A DNA stretch of 64,000 bases. Source: Lutispora saccharofermentans. GTDB taxonomy: Bacteria > Bacillota > Clostridia > Lutisporales > Lutisporaceae. Made by a program: the position numbers and the translations under genes. The notes under the pieces were generated by a model that saw nothing but the letters and a program-made list of their open reading frames with translations, was not told the DNA's origin and did no database searches. Location of the stretch: NCBI RefSeq assembly GCF_024363565.1, contig NZ_JAJEKE010000002.1, positions 62,001-126,000 of the forward strand, in the 5' to 3' direction. Positions 1 through 7,165 of the stretch are shown here, in pieces. How positions within the stretch are numbered: the first letter of the stretch is position 1; the number at the start of each line of letters is the position of its first letter.

Positions 1-1151
1 CTCATACGGCAATAATGGCCAGGACCATGAATATCCCTTTGGTATGCGGATTGAAAAATATTACTGATATTGCGAAGCAAAATGATTTTATTATTATTAA
101 CGGCAATACAGGTGAAGTCATAATAAATCCTACTAAGGATGAAATCGCATTTCATGAAAAGGAAGCGGAGAGTATAAAAAGGCTGCAAGAGGAATTAAAC
201 AAGATGAAGGGGCAGGAGAGCATAAGCAAGGATGGATATAAGGTGGAGGTGTTGGGAAATATCGGCACCTGCCAAGATGTGGACATGGTGATGGAAAACG
301 ACGGTGAAGGAGTGGGACTCTACAGGACGGAGTTTCTATATATGCATAATGACAGGCTTCCCACGGAAGAAGAGCAGTTTGCGGCATATAAGATTGCTGC
401 GGAAAAGCTGGGCAAGAAGCCTCTCATAATAAGAACCCTGGATGTAGGTGGAGATAAAGGTATCCCTTATTTGAACATCCCTGAAGAGATGAATCCCTTT
501 TTAGGATATAGGGCCATCAGGTTCTGCCTTGATATGAAGGAAATTTTTGCGGTCCAGCTAAGGGCTATTCTCAGAGCAAGTGCCTATGGAAATGTCAAAA
601 TAATGTTCCCCATGATTTCCGGCATTGAGGAAGTCCGAAGAGCTAAGGCAATGGTAGAGGAAGTCAAAGCCGAGCTAAGGAAAGAAAACCTTGATTTTAA
701 TGAAGATATTGAAATAGGAATCATGGTGGAGATCCCATCTGTCGCGATACATTCAAGAGCCTTTGCGAAAGAAGTCGATTTTTTCAGCATAGGCACCAAT
801 GATTTGATCCAATATACTCTGGCGGTAGACAGGGGAAATCAGAAGGTCGGTCATCTGTACAATCAATTTCACCCTGCTGTACTATCCTTGATAAAAATGA
901 CCATAGATAATGGACATGCAGAAGGCATCAGGGTAGGCATGTGCGGTGAAGCCGCAGGCGATGAGAGAATGATCCCGCTGCTTTTAGCCATGGGATTGGA
1001 TGAATTCAGCATGAACGCTTCACAGATCCTGAAAGCACGGCATGTGATCAAAAACACCTCAAAAGAAGCTGCAGAAGGCATCCTGAACGCTGTACTGGAA
1101 CTGCCCACAGCCCCGGAAGTAGAAAGCTGCATAGATGAAAATATTCCATAG
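1..1151 (+). CDS. ptsI: Phosphoenolpyruvate-protein phosphotransferase (PTS enzyme I), 3' part
   Basis: Enzyme I takes phosphate from PEP and passes it to HPr, starting the sugar phosphotransferase cascade in the cytoplasm. The window opens in the middle of the gene. The reading frame is open from the first base, and the codon at 3-5 is the histidine of the (S)HTAIMAR active-site motif, the residue that is phosphorylated. The rest is the PEP-binding TIM-barrel: RTLDVGGDKGIPYL, NPFLGYRAIR, QLRAILRAS, the metal/PEP motif FSIGTNDLIQYTLAVDR, and MCGEAAGD with the catalytic cysteine codon at 942-944. The ATG at 15 is internal, not a start. About the N-terminal third (HPr-binding domain) lies upstream of the window. 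PpsA and PpdK share the barrel, but GGDK and the length after the histidine fit PtsI. Seen: motifs. Inferred: identity as ptsI rather than a ptsP paralogue. Confidence 0.95.
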   Translation, partial: HTAIMARTMNIPLVCGLKNITDIAKQNDFIIINGNTGEVIINPTKDEIAFHEKEAESIKRLQEELNKMKGQESISKDGYKVEVLGNIGTCQDVDMVMENDGEGVGLYRTEFLYMHNDRLPTEEEQFAAYKIAAEKLGKKPLIIRTLDVGGDKGIPYLNIPEEMNPFLGYRAIRFCLDMKEIFAVQLRAILRASAYGNVKIMFPMISGIEEVRRAKAMVEEVKAELRKENLDFNEDIEIGIMVEIPSVAIHSRAFAKEVDFFSIGTNDLIQYTLAVDRGNQKVGHLYNQFHPAVLSLIKMTIDNGHAEGIRVGMCGEAAGDERMIPLLLAMGLDEFSMNASQILKARHVIKNTSKEAAEGILNAVLELPTAPEVESCIDENIP

Positions 1152-1446
1152 AGCGCATGACGCTCTATGAGCATTCCGATACAGTAAAATAGCATCCATG
1201 TATAGACTAAGTATGCTTATATAAAAATTGTCAATGACCCTTATGAGCTGAGCCTTAGAAAAGCCGTATGTGAGGCACGGACGCCGAGCAAGCTTTCCAG
1301 GTCACGGATGACCTTTGGAAAGCGTTAGGATTTTCTTAGGCTCAGTGAATTAGTGTCATCAATTTTTATATACTATACGTGACTATACATGGATGCTATT
1401 GCTTATGAAGCTTGTCATTGAGCTTACAGAGTGCATGACGCTCTAT
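1150..1446. repeat. Palindromic element flanked by near-identical terminator-like repeats
   Basis: A large imperfect hairpin fills the gap after ptsI. The outer arms at 1189-1206 and 1383-1400 are a perfect 18-bp inverted repeat. Further nested arms follow inward, around 1217-1238 with 1353-1372 and around 1248-1262 with 1331-1345. The element is bracketed by two almost identical 19-bp blocks, 1150-1168 and 1428-1446 (AGAGYGCATGACGCTCTAT), each itself a small hairpin. It looks like a non-coding mobile palindromic element that landed in, and duplicated, the ptsI terminator stem. I see no open reading frame inside it. Confidence 0.6.
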
Positions 1447-1453
1447 TTTTTTA
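1428..1453 (+). terminator. Rho-independent terminator downstream of ptsI
   Basis: A 6-bp stem AGAGTG/CGCTCT (one G-T pair) with loop CATGA is followed by ATTTTTTTA. It probably ends the ptsI transcript. The same stem occurs at 1150-1168 without the T tract, so only this copy looks functional. Confidence 0.7.
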
Positions 1454-1504
1454 TCAAATTGTAAAAGTTTATGCAATATCCTTCTTGTATTTACGTCAAT
1501 ATTG

Positions 1505-1510
1505 TATAAT
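1505..1510 (+). promoter_or_regulatory. Possible -10 box of the tubulin/vWA locus
   Basis: A perfect TATAAT lies about 58 bases before the GTG start at 1568 and just after the ptsI terminator. No good -35 sits 17 bases upstream (TTCTTG at 1482-1487 is weak), so the assignment is tentative. Confidence 0.35.
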
Positions 1511-1567
1511 GAATATTGGAGATATAAATTTGAATTGTATATTTTGTCAAGAATAAAGGTGATTAAT

Positions 1568-1708
1568 GTGGCTTTTTATATTATTATGGCAGTAATCGGG
1601 GCTCTGGCAATTTACAGGATTATTTTCTATATCAGGATAAGCAAAGGTGTAGAAAATTCCAAGGAAATTGATGAAGAGCTTTTAAGGCTGCTCAATGAGG
1701 AGGAATAG
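1568..1708 (+). CDS. Small single-pass membrane protein, unknown function
   Basis: A 46-residue product. The reading frame extends upstream to a TTG at 1502, but AAAGGTG at 1555-1561 sits 6 bases before the GTG at 1568, which I take as the start. Residues about 1-22 (VAFYIIMAVIGALAIYRIIFYI) form one transmembrane helix, followed by a charged tail that ends DEELLRLLNEEE. Its stop is 1 base before the start of the next gene, so the two are translationally coupled. Function not recognised. It is the first gene after the ptsI terminator and may be the first gene of the vWA/tubulin/GTPase locus. Confidence 0.55.
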   Translation: MAFYIIMAVIGALAIYRIIFYIRISKGVENSKEIDEELLRLLNEEE

Positions 1709-1709
1709 C

Positions 1710-2648
1710 GTGATAGAAAGGAAGCTGGTCAAGCTTAAGGAATTTTCCCATACCCCATATTCCTATGAGAAATTGAGCTATTGCTTAAATTGCAATACCT
1801 ATACCACATTATCCTATAAGCCCTGCATCAGCTGCGGCAAATCAAAATTTATCAGCCTTGTTAAGCAAACAGAGCTTATAACCAAGAAGCATTATACCAT
1901 ACATAATATTTTAATAATTATGGCTTTCTTTACGGCGATAGCTTTTTCAGCAAATTTTAATCAAATATTGCTGAGCGTTTTTGCTGCCTTTGCTGTATTG
2001 GCATTGCAGATATTTGTGCAAAGGCTTTACTATAAAAAGCATATTCAATATACTTTAGCTAGGATAGTCAGAGAAGACATCGGCAAGATGAAAGAAGATA
2101 TGGAGCAGGATTTACAAAGCGCCATGAAGGATTTCGAGTCGGAAAACTTTAAGGAAGCCTATGAAAGCTTGAGGGAGATTGGCGCCATTATACAAAATGA
2201 CTTTATAAGAGAATTAAAAATACAATGCCTTAAAAGATTTGAATTAAGAAAAGATATGGATCTGGAATTGGACACTCTTATTGTAGAGGATTATAATGAG
2301 GATTTAATCGGATATATTTTTGAAATCATTAAGCTTAACAATGATCTCATAACAAAAAAGGTCATGGATTATATTGTGAGATATGAAGAGCAGGTTTTGG
2401 ACGAAAGAAACGGGCAGGCGATCATCATCAATACCTGTGAAGCCATGCTGAAGAGCAAGAGCTATATAGACATTTATAAGGATTTTATAGTCAAATACAT
2501 CGGATATATGAGAAAAAACAGATTGATAAGATTATGCAGCCTGCTGGCGAGCAATAATAAGCCTGATTGGCAGGATTTATATGAGGAGACATTCAGGGTT
2601 ATCAAGGAGAAATACAGAGGAGATGCGGACTTTGGAGCCTATCTTTGA
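1710..2648 (+). CDS. Zinc-ribbon membrane protein with long cytoplasmic tail
   Basis: A 312-residue protein. The GTG at 1710 is chosen because GAGGAGG at 1697-1703 precedes it by 6 bases; an ATG at 1695 lies inside the upstream gene and has no such site. It has an N-terminal zinc ribbon (CLNC and CISC, cysteines near residues 25, 28, 39 and 42). Two closely spaced transmembrane helices follow at about 65-108. The rest is a helical, charged tail rich in Glu and Lys, resembling a TPR-like or coiled region (FESENFKEAYESLREIGAI). Both termini should be cytoplasmic. I do not recognise a named family. The zinc ribbon plus membrane hairpin recalls adaptor proteins, and the zinc-ribbon GTPase at 15671 in the same locus is a candidate partner. 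That link is inference. Confidence 0.6.
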   Translation: MIERKLVKLKEFSHTPYSYEKLSYCLNCNTYTTLSYKPCISCGKSKFISLVKQTELITKKHYTIHNILIIMAFFTAIAFSANFNQILLSVFAAFAVLALQIFVQRLYYKKHIQYTLARIVREDIGKMKEDMEQDLQSAMKDFESENFKEAYESLREIGAIIQNDFIRELKIQCLKRFELRKDMDLELDTLIVEDYNEDLIGYIFEIIKLNNDLITKKVMDYIVRYEEQVLDERNGQAIIINTCEAMLKSKSYIDIYKDFIVKYIGYMRKNRLIRLCSLLASNNKPDWQDLYEETFRVIKEKYRGDADFGAYL

Positions 2649-2675
2649 TTTTGCTGCAGAACTCATTTTTAGCAG

Positions 2676-2917
2676 CCTGTTATGTTGACTGATAACGATT
2701 GCTAAAGCTCCGAAGCTAAGACTTTGTAAGCTTGCATAGGGTTGCGTCAAAACTCGCATGTAGCGTTTATCATTGCTGTTAAGACTCAAGTAAGCTATAT
2801 GGTTTTCTGATTTAACAGTATATAGGCTCAAACAGTTGACGCAACTGTTCCTATACTTCGCTAACAAACTCTAAGCTCCTTCACAATGCATTCTTTTATC
2901 AGTCAGCACAACAGAAA
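2676..2917. repeat. Large inverted-repeat element (family E)
   Basis: The 413-base gap 2649-3061 holds no supported gene. Its first part has inverted ends: CTGTTATGTTGACTGATA near 2676-2693 and TATCAGTCAGCACAACAG near 2900-2917. Inside, GTTGCGTCAA (about 2743) pairs with TTGACGCAAC (about 2835). One end of the same unit recurs near 13519-13538 (TGTTGTACTGACTGATA) and in a weaker form near 38457-38475, so this is a dispersed family. No coding potential was seen. Confidence 0.5.
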
Positions 2918-2944
2918 CAGATTGAAACAAAGAAATTGCAGTAA

Positions 2945-3042
2945 AATCAAACCTATGGGAAATAAAAAATTCCTGCCGTGTTAATCCGTGAAGGGAATCC
3001 GTGAAAATCCGTGCTCCCCGTAACCCATACTCCAGAGCCCTA
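2945..3042. repeat. Dispersed ATCCGTG-rich intergenic repeat (family B, right half)
   Basis: Four ATCCGTG/CCGTG units occur in a row (CCGTGTTAATCCGTG, GGAATCCGTG, AAATCCGTGCTCC), followed by CCCGTAACCC. The same right half is found near 10876-10903 and a variant near 7037-7095. The complementary left half (CACGGAAAGNCACGGA) occurs near 6959 and 10565. It ends just before the Shine-Dalgarno of the next gene. Confidence 0.5.
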
Positions 3043-3061
3043 CTAAGGAGGAACATATATC

Positions 3062-4879
3062 ATGACAATGCTGAGCTATAACTATAAAAAATTAAAAAAG
3101 CAGAGATTTTTAATACTTGTTATTGGGATACTGCTCTTCGCATTGGCAGTTTTAAAGCTTGGCACCATATATTATAAAATAAGATATATGAATCAAGGGG
3201 AAAAGCTTTATAAGGAAAACAGCCTGGTTTTGTCGGAAGAGTACTTTCAAAAGTCCAATAATATAAAGTATTTTGATTATAAAGATGAGCTGATAAATGA
3301 CAGATTGACCGAATTGGCTCATGTCACCGAAACGAAGGCAAAGCTTAAAGCCTTGAGCAAGAGGGCTTTGCCTGCTGGAGAGAAAAATGATATCAGCGAG
3401 CTGCTGGATATATATAATACTTATAATGCTGACAAAGCAAAGATTGAGAAACAAGGAGATGAGGCTGAACACAAAATATTTATTGAAGCAGCAGATTTTT
3501 ATGAAGTGGAAGATAATATTAAGACGGCTTTTTTAGACTATAAAAACCGTTTGATCAAGGATATGAGAGGGAAAATAAGCAAAAATGATTTTAAGGACAA
3601 GAAGTTTAAAAGCGATTTATTGAGCATACCGGCAGAATATTATGGAGATGAAGAAAAGAAGCACAATGAGATAGAGGGTTATTATAAGGAATACGATCAT
3701 GCCATGCTCGGTCATATGTTTAAAAACAGCCCCTATAGTAGTATTCTTGATGAGGCGGTCAAAATAATACAGGCAAATAAGCAGCATAAAATGGACAGCT
3801 CCTGGGTTGAAGAGGAGATGCTAAGCTACCTTAAGGGTGTTTTTGGCAAAGACAAGGCTTACGTGAGCTATCGGGCCTTTGCCGATCATGCAGCTTACTA
3901 CGAAAGCAGCTTTCAGGCTGAATTCAACAAATCAAAGAGAGCGGAGATCAAGAGCTTGCTCAAACAATACACCGATAGTTTTCTAGAGGATGGCCGGGCT
4001 TATATCAACGGCAAAGAGTATGCCAAGGCTGTAGAGCTATATGAGGCTCTGGCCGGTTATGCGGATACCGGTCATTTGATAAAGGAAGCGCAGATAAAAT
4101 GGATAGAAGAAGAGCCCCAAAAGATGCTCGTTGATAAATATGGAAACAAGATGTTTGATAATATGAGCGTCATAAAAGATAAATGGGATTCAGGAGTATC
4201 TGTTATAGCGAGCGATGTATCCGGCGGAATGAGTACCCTGATATTATGCATGCAAAAAAAAGATGCGAGCATAATCGATATGACCACAGAGGTATTCAAT
4301 GATGGAACATCAATAAAAGGAATTGCTGTAAAGAGTGAATACAATGAAAGCCATCCTTTTATTTTGGCGGAAGGGACCAGCGACCTTCGCAATTCCAAAT
4401 ATGTGTTGTATCAAATAGCGGAAGACGGCTTCAAAGAAATATTCAGAGCGGAAGCTGATGATTTGGCCTTGCTGGCTGACGGCACCATAGAAGTCAGCAA
4501 TCCTGTAGGCCAATTTGAAGGCCTGTTGAGCTATTATCAACCAGCCGACGGATATTACAGACTATCCTTTGTTGAGATAAAAGGCTACAAGGATTTGATG
4601 GCTCATATACAAAGCAAGCCTGAATATGGTTTTATAATGAACCTCAATATTGTAGATGTGATTGAAGGCACTGATAAGGCGCTATCAATAATAAATGAGA
4701 GTCTTGACGATTCACATGGAGACAGATATATCATACTGGAGCACTCCGGCGGCTTTAAAACAGGAAATGCAGTTGTTGCCGGCTATTATACCGGCGATGA
4801 ACAACTTTATATAGATAGTGAATATCTTAAGATAATACCGAAGATAAAAGTCACGAAGATAGGAGACGGAAAACGATGA
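3062..4879 (+). CDS. Single-pass exported/membrane protein, helical N-terminal half, unknown function
   Basis: A 605-residue protein. AAGGAGG at 3045-3051 supports the ATG at 3062. One N-terminal transmembrane helix (about 15-38, FLILVIGILLFALAVLKLG) follows a lysine-rich cytoplasmic start, so most of the chain should be extracytoplasmic. Residues about 40-350 are helical and repeat-like: NQGEKLYKENSLVLSEEYF and GKEYAKAVELYEALAGYAD are TPR-like phrases. The last 250 residues look beta-rich (IIDMTTEVFNDGTSIKGIAV, GNAVVAGYYTGDEQLYIDSEY). No catalytic motif was seen. It lies 61 bases before a vWA protein with the same membrane topology, so the two may form an envelope complex; this is inferred from order only. 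Confidence 0.6.
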   Translation: MTMLSYNYKKLKKQRFLILVIGILLFALAVLKLGTIYYKIRYMNQGEKLYKENSLVLSEEYFQKSNNIKYFDYKDELINDRLTELAHVTETKAKLKALSKRALPAGEKNDISELLDIYNTYNADKAKIEKQGDEAEHKIFIEAADFYEVEDNIKTAFLDYKNRLIKDMRGKISKNDFKDKKFKSDLLSIPAEYYGDEEKKHNEIEGYYKEYDHAMLGHMFKNSPYSSILDEAVKIIQANKQHKMDSSWVEEEMLSYLKGVFGKDKAYVSYRAFADHAAYYESSFQAEFNKSKRAEIKSLLKQYTDSFLEDGRAYINGKEYAKAVELYEALAGYADTGHLIKEAQIKWIEEEPQKMLVDKYGNKMFDNMSVIKDKWDSGVSVIASDVSGGMSTLILCMQKKDASIIDMTTEVFNDGTSIKGIAVKSEYNESHPFILAEGTSDLRNSKYVLYQIAEDGFKEIFRAEADDLALLADGTIEVSNPVGQFEGLLSYYQPADGYYRLSFVEIKGYKDLMAHIQSKPEYGFIMNLNIVDVIEGTDKALSIINESLDDSHGDRYIILEHSGGFKTGNAVVAGYYTGDEQLYIDSEYLKIIPKIKVTKIGDGKR

Positions 4880-4889
4880 AAAAATTAGG

Positions 4890-4925
4890 AATGAGGAGTA
4901 TTCTTTTCATTCCTCACTCCTCATT
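4890..4925. repeat. Hairpin between the exported protein and the vWA gene
   Basis: AATGAGGAGT (4890-4899) pairs with ACTCCTCATT (4916-4925). It belongs to the GAGGAATTAGGAATGAG type of intergenic sequence that also occurs near 41370-41398. An A tract and the Shine-Dalgarno AAGGAGG follow; there is no T tract, so it is not a clear + strand terminator. Confidence 0.45.
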
Positions 4926-4940
4926 AAAAAAAGGAGGTAA

Positions 4941-6938
4941 ATGAAATATATGCTTAAAATAAATAAAAGAACCAAATCCATAATTGTTGCTATCATAATA
5001 CTGTTTCAAATTGCATCAATAACTAATGCCTATGCTCCGTCTGCGGGGCCATCCAAAATAGATGCGGTGCTTGTGCTGGATTCGAGCGGCTCCATGAAAT
5101 TCAGCGATCCTAAGGGGATCAGCATAGAAGCTGTCAAAATGTTTATAGATATGTGCTCCATAGAAGGGGATAAGATCGGTATAATCGCCTATAATGACAG
5201 CATTATTGCAGAAAAGCAGCTGACGGAGATAAAGAGCTCCAAGGATAAGCAGAGCTTAAAGGACATGGCAGCAAGTATTCCCAGAAAATCAGATACGGAT
5301 ATAGGCTTAGCCTTGAGAAGGGCAGCGGAAATGCTTGATAAAAACAGGGACGATGCACACAAGCCCATGATCATCTTGCTTTCGGACGGCAGAACAGATC
5401 TGGGAAAGTCCAAAAGGACCCTGAGCCAGTCGGAAGCAGACAAAAAAGAAGCATTGAGGATAGCCCAATATAAAGGCTACCCAATATATACAATAGGACT
5501 GAATGTGGATGGCAGTGTGGACAAAGATGAGCTTAAATCATTATCCGAAAGCACAAAGGCAAAAGACTTCATAACGGATAGGGCAGAGGATCTTCCCCAG
5601 ATACTGAGTGAAATATTTGCGGATCATTTGAAGTTGAAGATAGTATCGCCGGGCTATTTTACCGGTACAGGAAGCTTTGAGGATATCAAGATACCCATAC
5701 CTGATTCCAATGTAGTAGAGGCAAATATATCCATGCTTTCCCAAAGCCCTGTAGAGCTTAAGCTTTATGATAATAATGGCAAGGAAAGGGATATAAACTC
5801 CGACGGCATATATTATGCTACCTCCAGCAAGTATTCCATGCTAAAGATACTGAATCCGGAAAAGGGAGAATGGCTGTTAAAGGTCAAGGGAATCTCCGGA
5901 GATAAGATAAAAATAAACCTGATCTTTAACTATGATATAGATATCATCATGGAGCTTGACCCCGGCAAGGATATGCATGCAGGAGACAGTGTAAATGTTT
6001 CCTGCCATATGTCGAGCGGCGGACAGCCTGTCAGCGATCCGGAGATATATAAGTCCTCTAAGGCCAAGCTGATAGTGACTAATATTGATAAGGCCTCAGA
6101 TCAGGAGATAGATTTAAAGAATGAAGGGCTGAATTTCTCAGGAGCATATACCTTCTCCGAAGAGGGTAAATACGAATTAAAGGCCAGAATAGAAACAGAA
6201 AGCTTTTTTAAGGAAAGCGAAGCAGTCATTATAGATATTCAAAACAGGGCCCCAATAATATTAAAGGATCCGGGAAACCAGAAAGTATTTTTGAACAGGA
6301 CAAAGGAAATAGACCTCAGTAAAATATTCAGTGACCCGGATAACGATGCAATGACCTATACTGTTGTAAATGAAAAACCTGATATTGCTCAAGCTTCGAT
6401 AAACGGAAATTTTTTGAACATAACAGGAAAGGAAAAGGGCAAGACTCAATTTAGTATTACGGCAGATGACGGAAAGGGCGAGAATATAAGCCTGAGCTTT
6501 ACACTGGAATCCGCAGCGCTGCTGCCCTATATACTATTGGGAGTAGGGGGATTTCTGGCCATTGCTTTTGCCATAATCGGCATTCCCATCATAAAAAGGG
6601 CAAATAAAATCCTGCCGGGCCAGGTAATGCTGGAGATCAAGGATGATAATACGGGGAAGTCGGCTCCCCCTCAATACAGGAGACTCGATAACTACAAGGG
6701 AAAGGTCAGTCTCCACCATTTATTGCAGCTGCTTCCGGAATATAAGGAAACGGAGAAGATCATATTTGAAGCAGGCAAAAATGATTCGCTGATTTTGAAA
6801 AATAGATCATCCTGCACGATACAAAAATCAGGGAGGATCATAGATGCGGGCAAGGGATATCAAATCAGAATAAACGACAGGATAATAATAAATTTGGAAA
6901 ATACCTCAAAAAGCATCGCTTTGGAATATTATTTGTAA
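4941..6938 (+). CDS. Extracytoplasmic vWA-domain protein with cadherin-like domain and cytoplasmic tail
   Basis: A 665-residue membrane protein. A signal/anchor helix (about 11-32) leads to an extracytoplasmic vWA domain (about 40-215) with an intact metal site: D47, S49 and S51 in VLDSSGSM, then TDIGLALRRA and ILLSDGRTD. vWA domains bind protein ligands through a metal ion. About 433-525 resembles a cadherin-like/dystroglycan-type domain (NRAPIIL, IFSDPDNDAMTYTV). A second transmembrane helix (about 527-556) leads to a roughly 110-residue beta-rich cytoplasmic domain of unknown type. The Shine-Dalgarno AAGGAGG at 4931 is only 3 bases from ATG 4941 and 12 from ATG 4950, so the exact start is uncertain. 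The architecture fits an outside-in receptor feeding cytoplasmic partners such as the tubulin-like or GTPase proteins encoded downstream. Confidence 0.8.
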   Translation: MKYMLKINKRTKSIIVAIIILFQIASITNAYAPSAGPSKIDAVLVLDSSGSMKFSDPKGISIEAVKMFIDMCSIEGDKIGIIAYNDSIIAEKQLTEIKSSKDKQSLKDMAASIPRKSDTDIGLALRRAAEMLDKNRDDAHKPMIILLSDGRTDLGKSKRTLSQSEADKKEALRIAQYKGYPIYTIGLNVDGSVDKDELKSLSESTKAKDFITDRAEDLPQILSEIFADHLKLKIVSPGYFTGTGSFEDIKIPIPDSNVVEANISMLSQSPVELKLYDNNGKERDINSDGIYYATSSKYSMLKILNPEKGEWLLKVKGISGDKIKINLIFNYDIDIIMELDPGKDMHAGDSVNVSCHMSSGGQPVSDPEIYKSSKAKLIVTNIDKASDQEIDLKNEGLNFSGAYTFSEEGKYELKARIETESFFKESEAVIIDIQNRAPIILKDPGNQKVFLNRTKEIDLSKIFSDPDNDAMTYTVVNEKPDIAQASINGNFLNITGKEKGKTQFSITADDGKGENISLSFTLESAALLPYILLGVGGFLAIAFAIIGIPIIKRANKILPGQVMLEIKDDNTGKSAPPQYRRLDNYKGKVSLHHLLQLLPEYKETEKIIFEAGKNDSLILKNRSSCTIQKSGRIIDAGKGYQIRINDRIIINLENTSKSIALEYYL

Positions 6939-6945
6939 CGATATT

Positions 6946-7150
6946 TATGAGGAGACGGAAACCACGGAAAGACACGGAAGCTCCACAAAAAAGCACTGAA
7001 GGCTTGATAATATTAAACTTATGTGAAATAAAAAATATTTCCGTGTTTTTTCGTGAAAAATTCAGTGACTTTCAGTGGTTCCACGCTCCCTAAGACCCGA
7101 AAGGAATACATTCACCCTGAGCTCTGAGTTCTGAGCTCTGAGTTCTATTC
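6946..7150. repeat. Dispersed repeat (family B) with GAGCTCTGAGTTCTGAG tail
   Basis: The 227-base gap carries an apparently complete family B unit. The left half is GGAGACGGAAACCACGG and AAAGACACGGAA. The middle is GATAATATTAAACTTATG. The right half is ATTTCCGTG and TTTCGTG, ending near CACGCTCCC. An AGGAATACATTCACC link and alternating GAGCTCTGA/GAGTTCTGA units follow at about 7117-7147. The same tail is found near 13355-13380, 50215-50245 and 52370-52395. No gene is seen. Confidence 0.55.
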
Positions 7151-7165
7151 TAAGGAGGAGAATTT

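Noticed and set aside
1502..1567. N-terminal extension of the small membrane protein from TTG 1502
   Set aside because: No ribosome binding site; the region overlaps the TATAAT at 1505, whereas AAAGGTG directly precedes GTG 1568.
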